Made by a program: the position numbers and the translations under genes. A stretch of 64,000 nucleotides of DNA from Asticcacaulis endophyticus (GTDB taxonomy: Bacteria; Pseudomonadota; Alphaproteobacteria; Caulobacterales; Caulobacteraceae): the NCBI RefSeq assembly GCF_014652575.1, contig NZ_BMZB01000001.1:1541722-1605721 (forward strand), written 5' to 3'. The notes under the pieces were generated by a model that saw only the letters and a program-made list of their open reading frames with translations, was not told the origin of the DNA and did no database searches. Positions 1-7,471 of this stretch are shown one piece after another (the first letter of the stretch is position 1; every line of letters begins with the position of its first letter).

Positions 1-1
1 T

Positions 2-391
2 GAACTGACGGAAAATTTCGTCCGGTCATCGGGCGCGGGCGGGCAAAACGTCAATAAGGTCTCGACCGCCGTGGAACTGCGGTTTTCGATTTTTGAGAAC
101 CTGACCATCCCCTATGACGTCAAGATGCGACTGATCAAGCTGGGCGGTCGGCGCGTCACACAGGAAGGCGTGCTGGTGCTGTTTGTGCAGACCCACCGTA
201 CGCAGGACATGAACCGCAAAGCCGCCCGCGAGCGGTTTGTCGAACTGCTGCAAAAGGCCGCCGCACCCCCGCCACCGCCCCGCATCGCCACCAAACCGAC
301 TTATGGCGCCAAACAGCGCCGTCTGGTCGGAAAATCCATTCGCGCCACCGTCAAATCCAACCGCCAGCGACCGCAAGATGAAGATGAGTGA
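2..391 (+). CDS. arfB: Peptidyl-tRNA hydrolase / ribosome-rescue factor ArfB (5' end outside window)
   Basis: The 3' part of a class I release-factor-like protein; about 129 residues are visible and the first ten or so lie before the window. The frame read from base 2 contains the GGQ motif (SSGAGGQNVNKVST), which places the catalytic glutamine in the ribosomal peptidyl-transferase centre to hydrolyse peptidyl-tRNA on stalled ribosomes. No codon-recognition domains are present, and the C-terminus is the basic tail typical of ArfB/YaeJ (RRLVGKSIRATVKSNRQR), which in the family enters the empty mRNA channel. Length and tail separate it from PrfA/PrfB. A GNAT gene follows 9 bp downstream and is probably co-transcribed. 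The visible ATG/GTG codons are internal, because homology continues to the left edge. Confidence 0.9.
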   Translation, partial: ELTENFVRSSGAGGQNVNKVSTAVELRFSIFENLTIPYDVKMRLIKLGGRRVTQEGVLVLFVQTHRTQDMNRKAARERFVELLQKAAAPPPPPRIATKPTYGAKQRRLVGKSIRATVKSNRQRPQDEDE

Positions 392-400
392 TACACGAAG

Positions 401-901
401 ATGACTGATATCCGCCCCGCCACCTCAGCCGACATCGACAGCCTTTATGATCTCTACCGGCAGGTGGCTCGTCAAGGTGAGGGCCTTGCGCGGACCGAGG
501 CCGAGATTTCGCGCGCCTATATCGTGGGCTTTGTCGCGCAGGCGCTTGAGCGTGGCCTGATCATGGTGGTTGAGGGGGAGGCTGGCCTTATCGGATCGCT
601 GCACGCCTATGCGCCGCAGCCCGCCCAGTTTGGTCATTGTCTATCTGATCTGACGATTGCCTTAAGCCCGGATGCGCAAGGCATGGGGCTGGGGCAGCAA
701 TTATTCGAGGCCTATATTGCGCGGGTGCGCGGCCAACTTTCGCACATTAACCGCATTGAGTTGATGTGCCGCGAAAGCAATATCCGCGCGCTGAAACTCT
801 ATGATCGTCTGGGATTCGTCACAGAAGGCCGCCTCAAAAACCGGGTGCGCAGACCCGATGGCAGCTTTGAAGATGACCTGATCTTAGGCCTTTGCCTCTA
901 A
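401..901 (+). CDS. GNAT family N-acetyltransferase
   Basis: A 166-residue single-domain acetyltransferase of the GCN5-related fold. The acetyl-CoA pyrophosphate loop is seen near residues 96-103 as QGMGLGQQLF (Q-x-x-G-x-G pattern), followed by the usual late motif NIRALKLYDRLGF near residues 127-139. The ATG at 401 comes 9 bp after the arfB stop, so the two genes probably share a transcript. The late Leu-Tyr-Asp-x-x-Gly-Phe motif is common in amino-acid or protein N-acetyltransferases, but the substrate cannot be read from sequence. Placement in the superfamily is secure; any role in translation is only suggested by the neighbour. Confidence 0.85.
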   Translation: MTDIRPATSADIDSLYDLYRQVARQGEGLARTEAEISRAYIVGFVAQALERGLIMVVEGEAGLIGSLHAYAPQPAQFGHCLSDLTIALSPDAQGMGLGQQLFEAYIARVRGQLSHINRIELMCRESNIRALKLYDRLGFVTEGRLKNRVRRPDGSFEDDLILGLCL

Positions 902-945
902 GTGTATCACCAGATTTTCATTAATATTACAATACCTTGGGTGTA

Positions 946-974
946 TTGACACCTTATCCACATCTGTCATTGTT
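946..974 (+). promoter_or_regulatory. Probable sigma70-type promoter of the xylanase gene
   Basis: TTGACA at 946-951 matches the -35 consensus exactly and is followed after 17 bp by ATTGTT at 969-974, an acceptable -10. The start codon lies about 45 bp downstream of the predicted transcript start. The -10 overlaps the inverted repeat at 971-984. Confidence 0.55.
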
Positions 975-984
975 ACCGCTAACA
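971..984 (+). promoter_or_regulatory. LacI-family (XylR-like) operator overlapping the xylanase promoter
   Basis: TGTTACCGCTAACA is an inverted repeat around a central CG, with six of seven base pairs matched. From memory, the Caulobacter crescentus XylR operator is TGTTAGCGCTACCA-like; this site differs at two positions. It covers the predicted -10, so bound repressor would block transcription until an inducer such as xylose is present. The regulator itself is not in the window. Confidence 0.55.
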
Positions 985-1026
985 GCGCCCGATCCAAACA
1001 GAGGTGCTAACAACGGGAGAAATACA

Positions 1027-2262
1027 ATGACAAAGACAACGGCACAAAATCGCCGTCGCTTCCTCATGGGTGCGGTCGGCAGCGGTGCGATCCTGGCTAC
1101 GGCTGCCTGCGGTGGTGGAGGAGGTGGAGGGGGCGGGTCCTCTGGCAGCGGCGGGGAATCGTCATCCAGTTCGTCCTCCTCCAGTTCATCGTCGTCATCC
1201 AGCGCGGGGAGTTTGCCCGATCCGGCGACAGCCCCGGCGCTGAAAACCTTTTTCAACGGTAAGTTCAAGGTCGGCTTTACCGCTGATCCTGCGTGGATCA
1301 ATGATGCCCCCAGTCAGGCCATACTGATCAAGCACGCCGGTTCAATCACCGCTGAGAACGTCATGAAGGCCCAGACGATTGGCACCAGTGCCGGTGTCTA
1401 TAACTACGGTCCCGCCGATCAGGTGGTGAACTTTGCGCAGGCCAACAACATCGCCGTGCGCGGTCATGCTCTGGTCTGGCATTCGTCGACACCAGCATGG
1501 TTTTTTGCCGGTGACCGCAGCGATATGACGGCGTTTCGGGCCATCGTGCGGCAACGGCTTGAGACCTATATCACCGATGTCGTCACCCATTTTAAGGGCA
1601 AGATCTACGCCTGGGATGTGGTCAATGAACCGACCAGCGATGACGCCGGATCAACCTACCGCAATTCTGAATGGTATCAGATTTTTTGCGACAGCTATCT
1701 TGATATCGCGTTCCGCGCGGCACGGGCCGCTGATCCCGATGTCGAGCTGTTCATCAATGATTACAGCACCGAAGACCCCGGCAAGCGCGCCCGCTATATG
1801 ACGGTTATTCAGACCCTTCTCGACCGCGGTGTACCGATTGACGGGGTGGGGCACCAGTTCCATATCTCCACGACCTACCCCAGCGCCGCACAGGTCGAGC
1901 AGGCCCTGATTGAGGTTGAGGCCAAGGGGCTGATCAACCATGTGACGGAGCTTGATATTTCCTTCTATACCGATCCGGGCTCATGCTTTGCCAATCAGAC
2001 GGGGTGCGTGACGGGCCTTGTCGCAGGCTCTGCGGCAGTGACCACAACCTTACGCACGCAGGCCCTGCAATACCGAGCGATGTATAATATCTTTGCCAGC
2101 CGGGCCAGTGTCGAGTCGGTCACCACCTGGGGCGTGGCCGATAATCATACGTGGCTTTCGACCTTTCCGGTGACGCGCCTGAACCTGCCGCTGCTATTTG
2201 ATACGGCAGGTAATCCGAAATCAGCCTTCTGGGCGGTGGTCGATCCGGCGTTTGTGCCGTAA
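1027..2262 (+). CDS. GH10 endo-1,4-beta-xylanase, Tat-exported lipoprotein
   Basis: 411 residues. It hydrolyses internal beta-1,4 bonds in xylan at the cell surface or in the periplasm. The N-terminus carries a twin-arginine motif (NRRRFLMG), a hydrophobic stretch and a lipobox ending in TAAC, then a Gly run and a Ser-rich linker (about residues 28-62) before the catalytic TIM barrel. The acid/base Glu lies in WDVVNEP (about E201) and the nucleophile in HVTELDIS (about E308). An upstream in-frame TTG at 937 exists, but the ATG at 1027 is chosen because it follows a GGGAG site and begins the Tat signal directly. It ends before a bidirectional terminator shared with trxB. A XylR-like operator upstream fits xylose control. 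Confidence 0.95.
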   Translation: MTKTTAQNRRRFLMGAVGSGAILATAACGGGGGGGGGSSGSGGESSSSSSSSSSSSSSSAGSLPDPATAPALKTFFNGKFKVGFTADPAWINDAPSQAILIKHAGSITAENVMKAQTIGTSAGVYNYGPADQVVNFAQANNIAVRGHALVWHSSTPAWFFAGDRSDMTAFRAIVRQRLETYITDVVTHFKGKIYAWDVVNEPTSDDAGSTYRNSEWYQIFCDSYLDIAFRAARAADPDVELFINDYSTEDPGKRARYMTVIQTLLDRGVPIDGVGHQFHISTTYPSAAQVEQALIEVEAKGLINHVTELDISFYTDPGSCFANQTGCVTGLVAGSAAVTTTLRTQALQYRAMYNIFASRASVESVTTWGVADNHTWLSTFPVTRLNLPLLFDTAGNPKSAFWAVVDPAFVP

Positions 2263-2270
2263 GAAGATAA

Positions 2271-2302
2271 AGTAAAGGGCCTGTTTTCATAGGCCCTTTA
2301 CT
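2271..2302. terminator. Bidirectional terminator between xylanase and trxB
   Basis: A perfect 12-bp stem (AGTAAAGGGCCT paired with AGGCCCTTTACT) with an 8-nt loop and A/T-rich edges on both sides. It serves the convergent xylanase and trxB genes and ends just before the trxB stop codon. Confidence 0.85.
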
Positions 2303-2303
2303 T

Positions 2304-3305
2304 TTAGTACGCCCCTATCTTGGCTGTGTTTTCGGTGTTGTGGCCTTTGTGATGGTCTTCTTCGGCCAGCAGGCGCACGGCCTCCAGCGCCGCCATGCAG
2401 CCCATACCGGCGGCGGTCACCGCCTGACGGTAGACATCGTCGGTCACATCGCCAGCGGCAAATACGCCCTCAATAGCTGTTTTGGGCGTGCCCGGTGTCA
2501 CGCGCAGGTAGCCGCCGGAATTGGTCTCAAGCTGACCGGCAAACAGTTGTGAGGACGGCGCATGGCCGATGGCGATGAACACACCATCGAGCGGGATTTC
2601 GTACTTTTCGCCGGTCTGAACGTGTTTCAGGCGCACGCCGGTAACCCCCATTGCGCCGAATTCATTGGTATCGCCCAGGATTTCGTCAATGCCGACATTC
2701 CAGATCGGCTCAATCTTGGGGTCGGCCAGCAAACGTTCACTGAGGATTTTTTCTGAACGCAGTTCTTCGCGGCGGTGGATCAGATAAACTTTTGAGGCAA
2801 ACTTGGTCAGGAACAGCGCTTCTTCGACGGCGGTATTGCCGCCGCCGACCACAGCCACGACCTTATTGCGATAGAAAAAACCGTCGCAGGTAGCGCACGC
2901 CGACACACCAAACCCCTGATAGGTTTTTTCCGACTCCAGCCCCAACCACTTGGCCTGCGCGCCGGTCGAAATGATGACGGTTTCGGCAAGGTAAGTCGCG
3001 CCGGTTTCGGTTTCCAGCAGGAATGGACGCTTAGACAGGTCAGCCTTGACGACGATATCATTGATGACTTCGGTGCCCATGTGGACGGCTTGAGCCTGCA
3101 TCTGATCCATCAGCCACGGCCCCTGGATCACCTCCGAAAAACCAGGATAGTTTTCAACATCGGTGGTGATGGTTAGCTGGCCACCGGCTTGCGGGCCCGT
3201 GAAGACGACCGGATGCAGAAGGCCGCGCGCGGCATAGATGGCGGCAGTCCAGCCGGCGGGGCCGGAACCGATGATGGCGCAACGAAGCGGGCGGGGTAAG
3301 GACAT
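2304..3305 (-). CDS. trxB: Thioredoxin-disulfide reductase
   Basis: 333 residues, normal for the low-molecular-weight bacterial enzyme, which passes electrons from NADPH through FAD to thioredoxin in the cytoplasm. The FAD-binding GSGPAGWTAA lies near residues 13-22, the redox pair is C137-A-T-C140 in SACATCDGFF, the NADPH-binding motif is GGGNTAVEEA, and the late FAD contact is GVFAAGDVTD. The start at 3305 is the only ATG giving the complete first FAD motif. It faces the xylanase gene across a shared terminator. All catalytic residues are present. Confidence 0.97.
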   Translation of the reverse strand: MSLPRPLRCAIIGSGPAGWTAAIYAARGLLHPVVFTGPQAGGQLTITTDVENYPGFSEVIQGPWLMDQMQAQAVHMGTEVINDIVVKADLSKRPFLLETETGATYLAETVIISTGAQAKWLGLESEKTYQGFGVSACATCDGFFYRNKVVAVVGGGNTAVEEALFLTKFASKVYLIHRREELRSEKILSERLLADPKIEPIWNVGIDEILGDTNEFGAMGVTGVRLKHVQTGEKYEIPLDGVFIAIGHAPSSQLFAGQLETNSGGYLRVTPGTPKTAIEGVFAAGDVTDDVYRQAVTAAGMGCMAALEAVRLLAEEDHHKGHNTENTAKIGAY

Positions 3306-3394
3306 GAGGCTAACTTCTGATCAGATGTGAAATGGATTCGCCAACCGTGGGCGATGGTTCTTTAGATAGGTATCAGGGCTGCGATTGTCATCCG

Positions 3395-4420
3395 TTAAGA
3401 TGATGTAGCTCGTGATTTTAGTCGCGCAATTACCGCCTCGGCGGCGCGGGCGGTCTCATTCAAGGGCGTGTACGACCATGAGCGCAATTCGCCGTTAAAC
3501 GGCCGCGCCGCGCCATAGTCCTGCAAAGTGCGGTGGAACGCATCGAACTTGCGCGTTGATTTCAGGGCAGAGCGACGATCCATGCTGAGGATATGAACGG
3601 GTTTGCCCGTAGCCGCCGCTTCGACCGCCATATTGATAGAATCTTCGGTGACTAAGATGTGGTCGGCTTTATGCAGGAACGCGAAATAGGGATTGTCGCC
3701 TTCGCCGGTGTAGATAATTCCGGGCAAGTCTTTTAGGGCGTTCACCAATATATCGCGGGCGACAGCGGGGGTGCGGCGGGAAATCGTCAGCAGCAGCGTG
3801 GCGCCTGCGGCCATAACCGCGCGGCGGATATCGGCCGCCATGCTCTCGGCGCGGGCGGCACTCAGGTCATGGGACTTGGATTTGCCGCCGATCAGGACAG
3901 CAATGAACGGGCCTTTGAAGGCTTTGAACCGTTCCGCCCACGGTTTAAATTCGGTGGCCAGTCGATCTTGGGTGATGCGGTGGGGTGCGCCCAGGATAGA
4001 CAGGACATTATCGCCTAAGACCTCATCGTGCTGAGGGGCGATGACCAGATCAAAGGCGCTCAGGTTTTCGCGCGGGTCCTGAAGCTGCACCACCAAAGTC
4101 TTGCCCTGCGAGGCCGCTTTCATACGCAGACTGTGGGGCAGGGTGGCGCGACCGGCAGCGATCCAGATATCCGGCCACGGCGGGCCGACGGGATCGGAAT
4201 CGCGTTTCAGCATACGGTCGGGCCACAGCTTCAAAAACGTCGGCCAGCGATCAAACAGGCGGCGATAACGGATATGACGGGTGACGATCTGCGCGTGGGT
4301 TTTGCGCTCAATCGCCTGCGCCAGCCCCAGTACCTGATTTTCGATGCCCGCACGCCCGTCCGACACCGCCCAGATGGTCAGTGGCCGCCCTTCGGGAATA
4401 TGCAGGGTATCGTCAGGCAT
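3395..4420 (-). CDS. ELM1-family protein (mitochondrial fission ELM1-like, glycosyltransferase-like fold)
   Basis: 341 residues with the opening motif AVSDGRAGIENQVLGLAQAI, the hallmark of the ELM1/DUF1022 family. Members resemble GT-B glycosyltransferases; the late motif VTEDSINMAVEAAATGKPV looks like their nucleotide-sugar site. The bacterial function is not established; cell-envelope sugar transfer is possible. An ATG 69 bp upstream at 4489 would add 23 residues (starting MDKSWLGAALRQ), but those codons are made almost entirely from the palindromic repeat at 4449-4483, so the ATG at 4420 is preferred. It lies downstream of greA, with two hairpin repeats in the gap. Confidence 0.8.
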   Translation of the reverse strand: MPDDTLHIPEGRPLTIWAVSDGRAGIENQVLGLAQAIERKTHAQIVTRHIRYRRLFDRWPTFLKLWPDRMLKRDSDPVGPPWPDIWIAAGRATLPHSLRMKAASQGKTLVVQLQDPRENLSAFDLVIAPQHDEVLGDNVLSILGAPHRITQDRLATEFKPWAERFKAFKGPFIAVLIGGKSKSHDLSAARAESMAADIRRAVMAAGATLLLTISRRTPAVARDILVNALKDLPGIIYTGEGDNPYFAFLHKADHILVTEDSINMAVEAAATGKPVHILSMDRRSALKSTRKFDAFHRTLQDYGAARPFNGELRSWSYTPLNETARAAEAVIARLKSRATSS

Positions 4421-4448
4421 TGCCGTAAATCGCTCAAATAAAAACGTC

Positions 4449-4483
4449 AAAAGCTGGCGAAGGGCCGCCCCTAGCCAGCTTTT
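4449..4483. repeat. Variable-arm hairpin, family 1 (copy A)
   Basis: Perfect 10-bp inverted arms AAAAGCTGGC / GCCAGCTTTT around the 15-nt core GAAGGGCCGCCCCTA. The same core with different arms occurs at 22329-22363 and, inverted, at 34854-34888. The A and T tails make it terminator-like in both directions. Confidence 0.8.
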
Positions 4484-4497
4484 GTCCATATCGTCAC

Positions 4498-4537
4498 CAC
4501 GAAAAAGTATTTTGCGTCAGCAAAAACTTTTGTCGTG
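4498..4537. repeat. Variable-arm hairpin, family 2 (short copy)
   Basis: Nearly complementary arms CACGAAAAA / CTTTTGTCGTG enclose GTATTTTGCGTCAGCAAAAAC. The core edges GTATTT and AAAC match the family 2 hairpins at 34797-34841 and 36388-36432, with the inner GGCGGC...GCCGCC stem shortened to TGC...GCA. It lies between greA and the ELM1-like gene. Confidence 0.6.
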
Positions 4538-4543
4538 AGGCCC

Positions 4544-5017
4544 CTAGATCCATTCGACCTTGAGGATCTCATAGGCCTTGACGCCACTGGGGGTCGGGAC
4601 TTCGACGACATCGCCGACTTCCTTACCCATCATGGCGCGCGACAGCGGTGAGGTCAGCGAAATCTTGCCCGATTTGACATCGGCCTCGTGCTCGCCCACC
4701 ACCTGATAGCGGCCTTCTTCTTCGGTGTCTTCGTCAACGACGGTCACGGTCGCGCCGAATTTGATATTCTCACCCGACAGCTTGGTCACGTCGATGACCT
4801 GAGCGCGGCTGATCTTATCTTCGATCTCAGCGATTCGGCCTTCGATCCAGCCCTGACGCTCCTTGGCGGCGTGGTATTCGGCGTTTTCAGACAGGTCGCC
4901 GTGCTCGCGCGCCTCAGAGATCGCCGCAATTACCGTCGGACGCTCAATAGACTTCAAACGCTTCAATTCTTCGTCGAGGGCGCGATAGCCTTCGCCCGTC
5001 ATCGGCACTTTTTCCAT
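4544..5017 (-). CDS. greA: Transcription elongation factor GreA
   Basis: 157 residues. GreA enters the secondary channel of RNA polymerase and stimulates cleavage of backtracked RNA. The N-terminal coiled coil carries the conserved [18 protein letters not shown] stretch, with the acidic tip residues D and E, followed by the FKBP-like C-terminal domain ([14 protein letters not shown], then the VPTPSG loop). The start at 5017 gives [14 protein letters not shown], which aligns with known GreA N-termini; an in-frame ATG 39 bp upstream would add an unmatched leader. It is followed by two hairpin repeats and the ELM1-like gene. Confidence 0.96.
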   Translation of the reverse strand: MEKVPMTGEGYRALDEELKRLKSIERPTVIAAISEAREHGDLSENAEYHAAKERQGWIEGRIAEIEDKISRAQVIDVTKLSGENIKFGATVTVVDEDTEEEGRYQVVGEHEADVKSGKISLTSPLSRAMMGKEVGDVVEVPTPSGVKAYEILKVEWI

Positions 5018-5247
5018 GTGCGATTGATTTCTTAAATGCACCCAGAGGAATAACAAAAAATTTCACGTCCGGTCGAGGGTGCCTACGACCGAAGTGAAAA
5101 GATAGATACGGTTTATGCCGGTTGCAAGCGATCTTCGTGCCGAAAACTCGATAAAGCACAAAGGGTGTTTTGATCCGGGGCGGCGTTATATCGTGTTTTG
5201 CCGGAAGGTTAAACCCCTTAAATTGCGGGGGCCTTAAGGCTATGATT

Positions 5248-7317
5248 TCAGGTGGTTTTGAGGGTGAGACTTGAAATGTTAAGCCGCAAATGTTCGGGTT
5301 TCAGGTCTTTCTGAGGGGCTTTTGGCGGGGTTACCACAAAACGGATATTCAGGGTTTGAGACTGGGCCGCTACGGCTTGCGGGATCGTGACCGAATAGTC
5401 GGCGTCCTTTTTCAGCATTTCGAATCGGCCGACCGGCACACCATTGGCAAAGACGTCGACCTGAGCGGCTTTCATGGCGCGGGCGTTGATATCCAGGGTC
5501 ATGGCGGTGAGGGCGGGGGTCGGCAGTGCCAGATTCACCTCAGCGCGCGCGCCTTCGGTCCACACGCCGACACGCTCAGGCAACCGCCAGCCCTGACCAA
5601 ACAGGCACGCCGCCGGACTGTCCCAGGTTATGGGGTGGGGTTTATTGATCTCAAATGTCGGCACCTGCGGAATGGTCTTGAGCCCGGTTTCAAGTCCGAG
5701 CGGTGGGATGATCCAGATGCCGTCCAATGCGCGCAGGCGATGCTCGGCCCCTTTGGGTGCCGGGCATTTATTCAGCATGACATATAGGTGGCGCGGATTA
5801 AGTTGACCGCTCTGGTAGCGCTTATATTCCTCATATTCCAGGGCAGATTGTTTGAGGTTATCACGGGCGGCGTACATGGTGTTGACCGGCACTTTGTTGG
5901 ATACGGCGTGCATGGTCACTTCGTAGAACAGCGGCTGATTACTATGTACCGAAGGGGCCTGAAACGACACCAGATCGCTGTCTTTGATAAGTTTGTCCCA
6001 CTCCGGGCTTTTGGCGATGGTAAAGACGGTCCGGTCAGAGGCGCGCGCGGTCAGGCCTTTGATCTGGGTGGCAAAACCGGCAAGGTCCATGAACTGCAAG
6101 ACGACCGCTACGGACAGGACGATGGTCATGGTCTTTGGCCGCGACCGGTACAGCGTCAGCAGCGCCAGAAACACCATAAGATAGGCGATCGGCCAGAATA
6201 GGCGGCCGGATGCGCGCACGATGTTGAAGAGGTCTTCGAGAAAATCCGGCAGAGGCAGTTTGAGGATCAGAATGTCATAGATCTGGATCTTGTTCGATAT
6301 GGCCAGAACCAGCAGCGCGATCATTGGCCATTTCAACGGGCGGGCCTTAATCAATACCTCTTTGACGGTGCGGGAGTCTTCCGATTTGCGGTAGAGCCAG
6401 ATGGCCGCCCCGATCAGGAACAGCAGTCCAAGACCCAGATACTGAAACCCCTCAAAGGCCTGACCTTCGTCCTGCTGCACCGACAGGAACGGCAGCATAA
6501 AGGATTTATTGGACGGATTGAACGGCGCATCCAGTCCCATGGAATAGAGGCCAAAGCCGCCGCTTTTGGCGCTGGAGCCGGAAAAGGCGCCTGAAATGGC
6601 AAGGGCTATAATTGGGGCCAGCAGGGTCAAGGTCATTTTGAGGCCGGAGACCCCAAGGCCCTTAATGTCTTTGGCCTGCCATTGCGGGCCAAGTACGCGC
6701 AACCAGTCCGCACCCCAGATGGCCAGAACCATGACCAGAATATAGGGATGGATGAACCCGCACAGAGCCAGCAGAACGCTGTAAGCGATCCATTTGCGCT
6801 TTTCATCGCCAATCTCAAAGAAAATATAGATCGCGGCCAATATTAGCCAATGCGCGACCAGCGTATCGTGGCCGATACGCCCGTAAAGCGTCGGCAGCAG
6901 GGTCAGCAGCACGGCACCGGCCAGTGCTGACCACGGCCCCGGCGCGTGGCGCGACACCAGCCTACAGGCAATAAAATAATGCAGGCAAATGCACAATAAA
7001 AACCACGGGCCGATATACTGAAAATAGTCCGGCAAAAGCGGTGAGATCAGCTTGAACGGGAAAGCCAGAAACGGATTTGAGTCGGTGTAGATAACGCTTT
7101 GACCCGTCGGGTAACCGAGCAGGTTCTGATGGTTAAAGCCATCGGCGCCGTTACGATAGGCATGCCAGCCCAGAAAATGCTGTGCCCAGTCCCCGCGCAT
7201 CAACCAGCCGACATTGGTCGGATCAAGCATGTCAGGGGTGAAGAACAGTAGAAACAACAGGATAGGTGCAGCGAATTTCAGAACTGTATGGTAGGGCGCA
7301 GAGCTATTATCGGGCAT
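5248..7317 (-). CDS. Polytopic membrane protein, DUF6311-like (copy 1)
   Basis: 689 residues: a first membrane segment at about 13-27, roughly ten more up to about residue 420, then a soluble C-terminal half. Near the N-terminus the motif DWAQHFLGWHAYR is followed by GADGFNHQNLLGYPTG and VIYTDSNP. These strings resemble the DUF6311 family, which looks like the GT-C class of lipid-linked-sugar glycosyltransferases; the aspartates in the first loop would be the metal or donor site. The next gene upstream (7472-9637) is a clear paralogue with the same motifs. The role is unproven; transfer of a sugar to an envelope polymer is the likeliest guess. Confidence 0.7.
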   Translation of the reverse strand: MPDNSSAPYHTVLKFAAPILLFLLFFTPDMLDPTNVGWLMRGDWAQHFLGWHAYRNGADGFNHQNLLGYPTGQSVIYTDSNPFLAFPFKLISPLLPDYFQYIGPWFLLCICLHYFIACRLVSRHAPGPWSALAGAVLLTLLPTLYGRIGHDTLVAHWLILAAIYIFFEIGDEKRKWIAYSVLLALCGFIHPYILVMVLAIWGADWLRVLGPQWQAKDIKGLGVSGLKMTLTLLAPIIALAISGAFSGSSAKSGGFGLYSMGLDAPFNPSNKSFMLPFLSVQQDEGQAFEGFQYLGLGLLFLIGAAIWLYRKSEDSRTVKEVLIKARPLKWPMIALLVLAISNKIQIYDILILKLPLPDFLEDLFNIVRASGRLFWPIAYLMVFLALLTLYRSRPKTMTIVLSVAVVLQFMDLAGFATQIKGLTARASDRTVFTIAKSPEWDKLIKDSDLVSFQAPSVHSNQPLFYEVTMHAVSNKVPVNTMYAARDNLKQSALEYEEYKRYQSGQLNPRHLYVMLNKCPAPKGAEHRLRALDGIWIIPPLGLETGLKTIPQVPTFEINKPHPITWDSPAACLFGQGWRLPERVGVWTEGARAEVNLALPTPALTAMTLDINARAMKAAQVDVFANGVPVGRFEMLKKDADYSVTIPQAVAAQSQTLNIRFVVTPPKAPQKDLKPEHLRLNISSLTLKTT

Positions 7318-7471
7318 GACATCAGACTTAAAAAAACAGCGAACAGTTGCAGGGGCGCAAACACAGGTTCGCTGGTTCTAATCCGGAAATGCTACGGTAA
7401 TTTAAACCCGCCCCCAATGCGCGGTGAATATAGCCGGGTCGCCTGAAAATTCAAGCGATTGCGACCTATTT

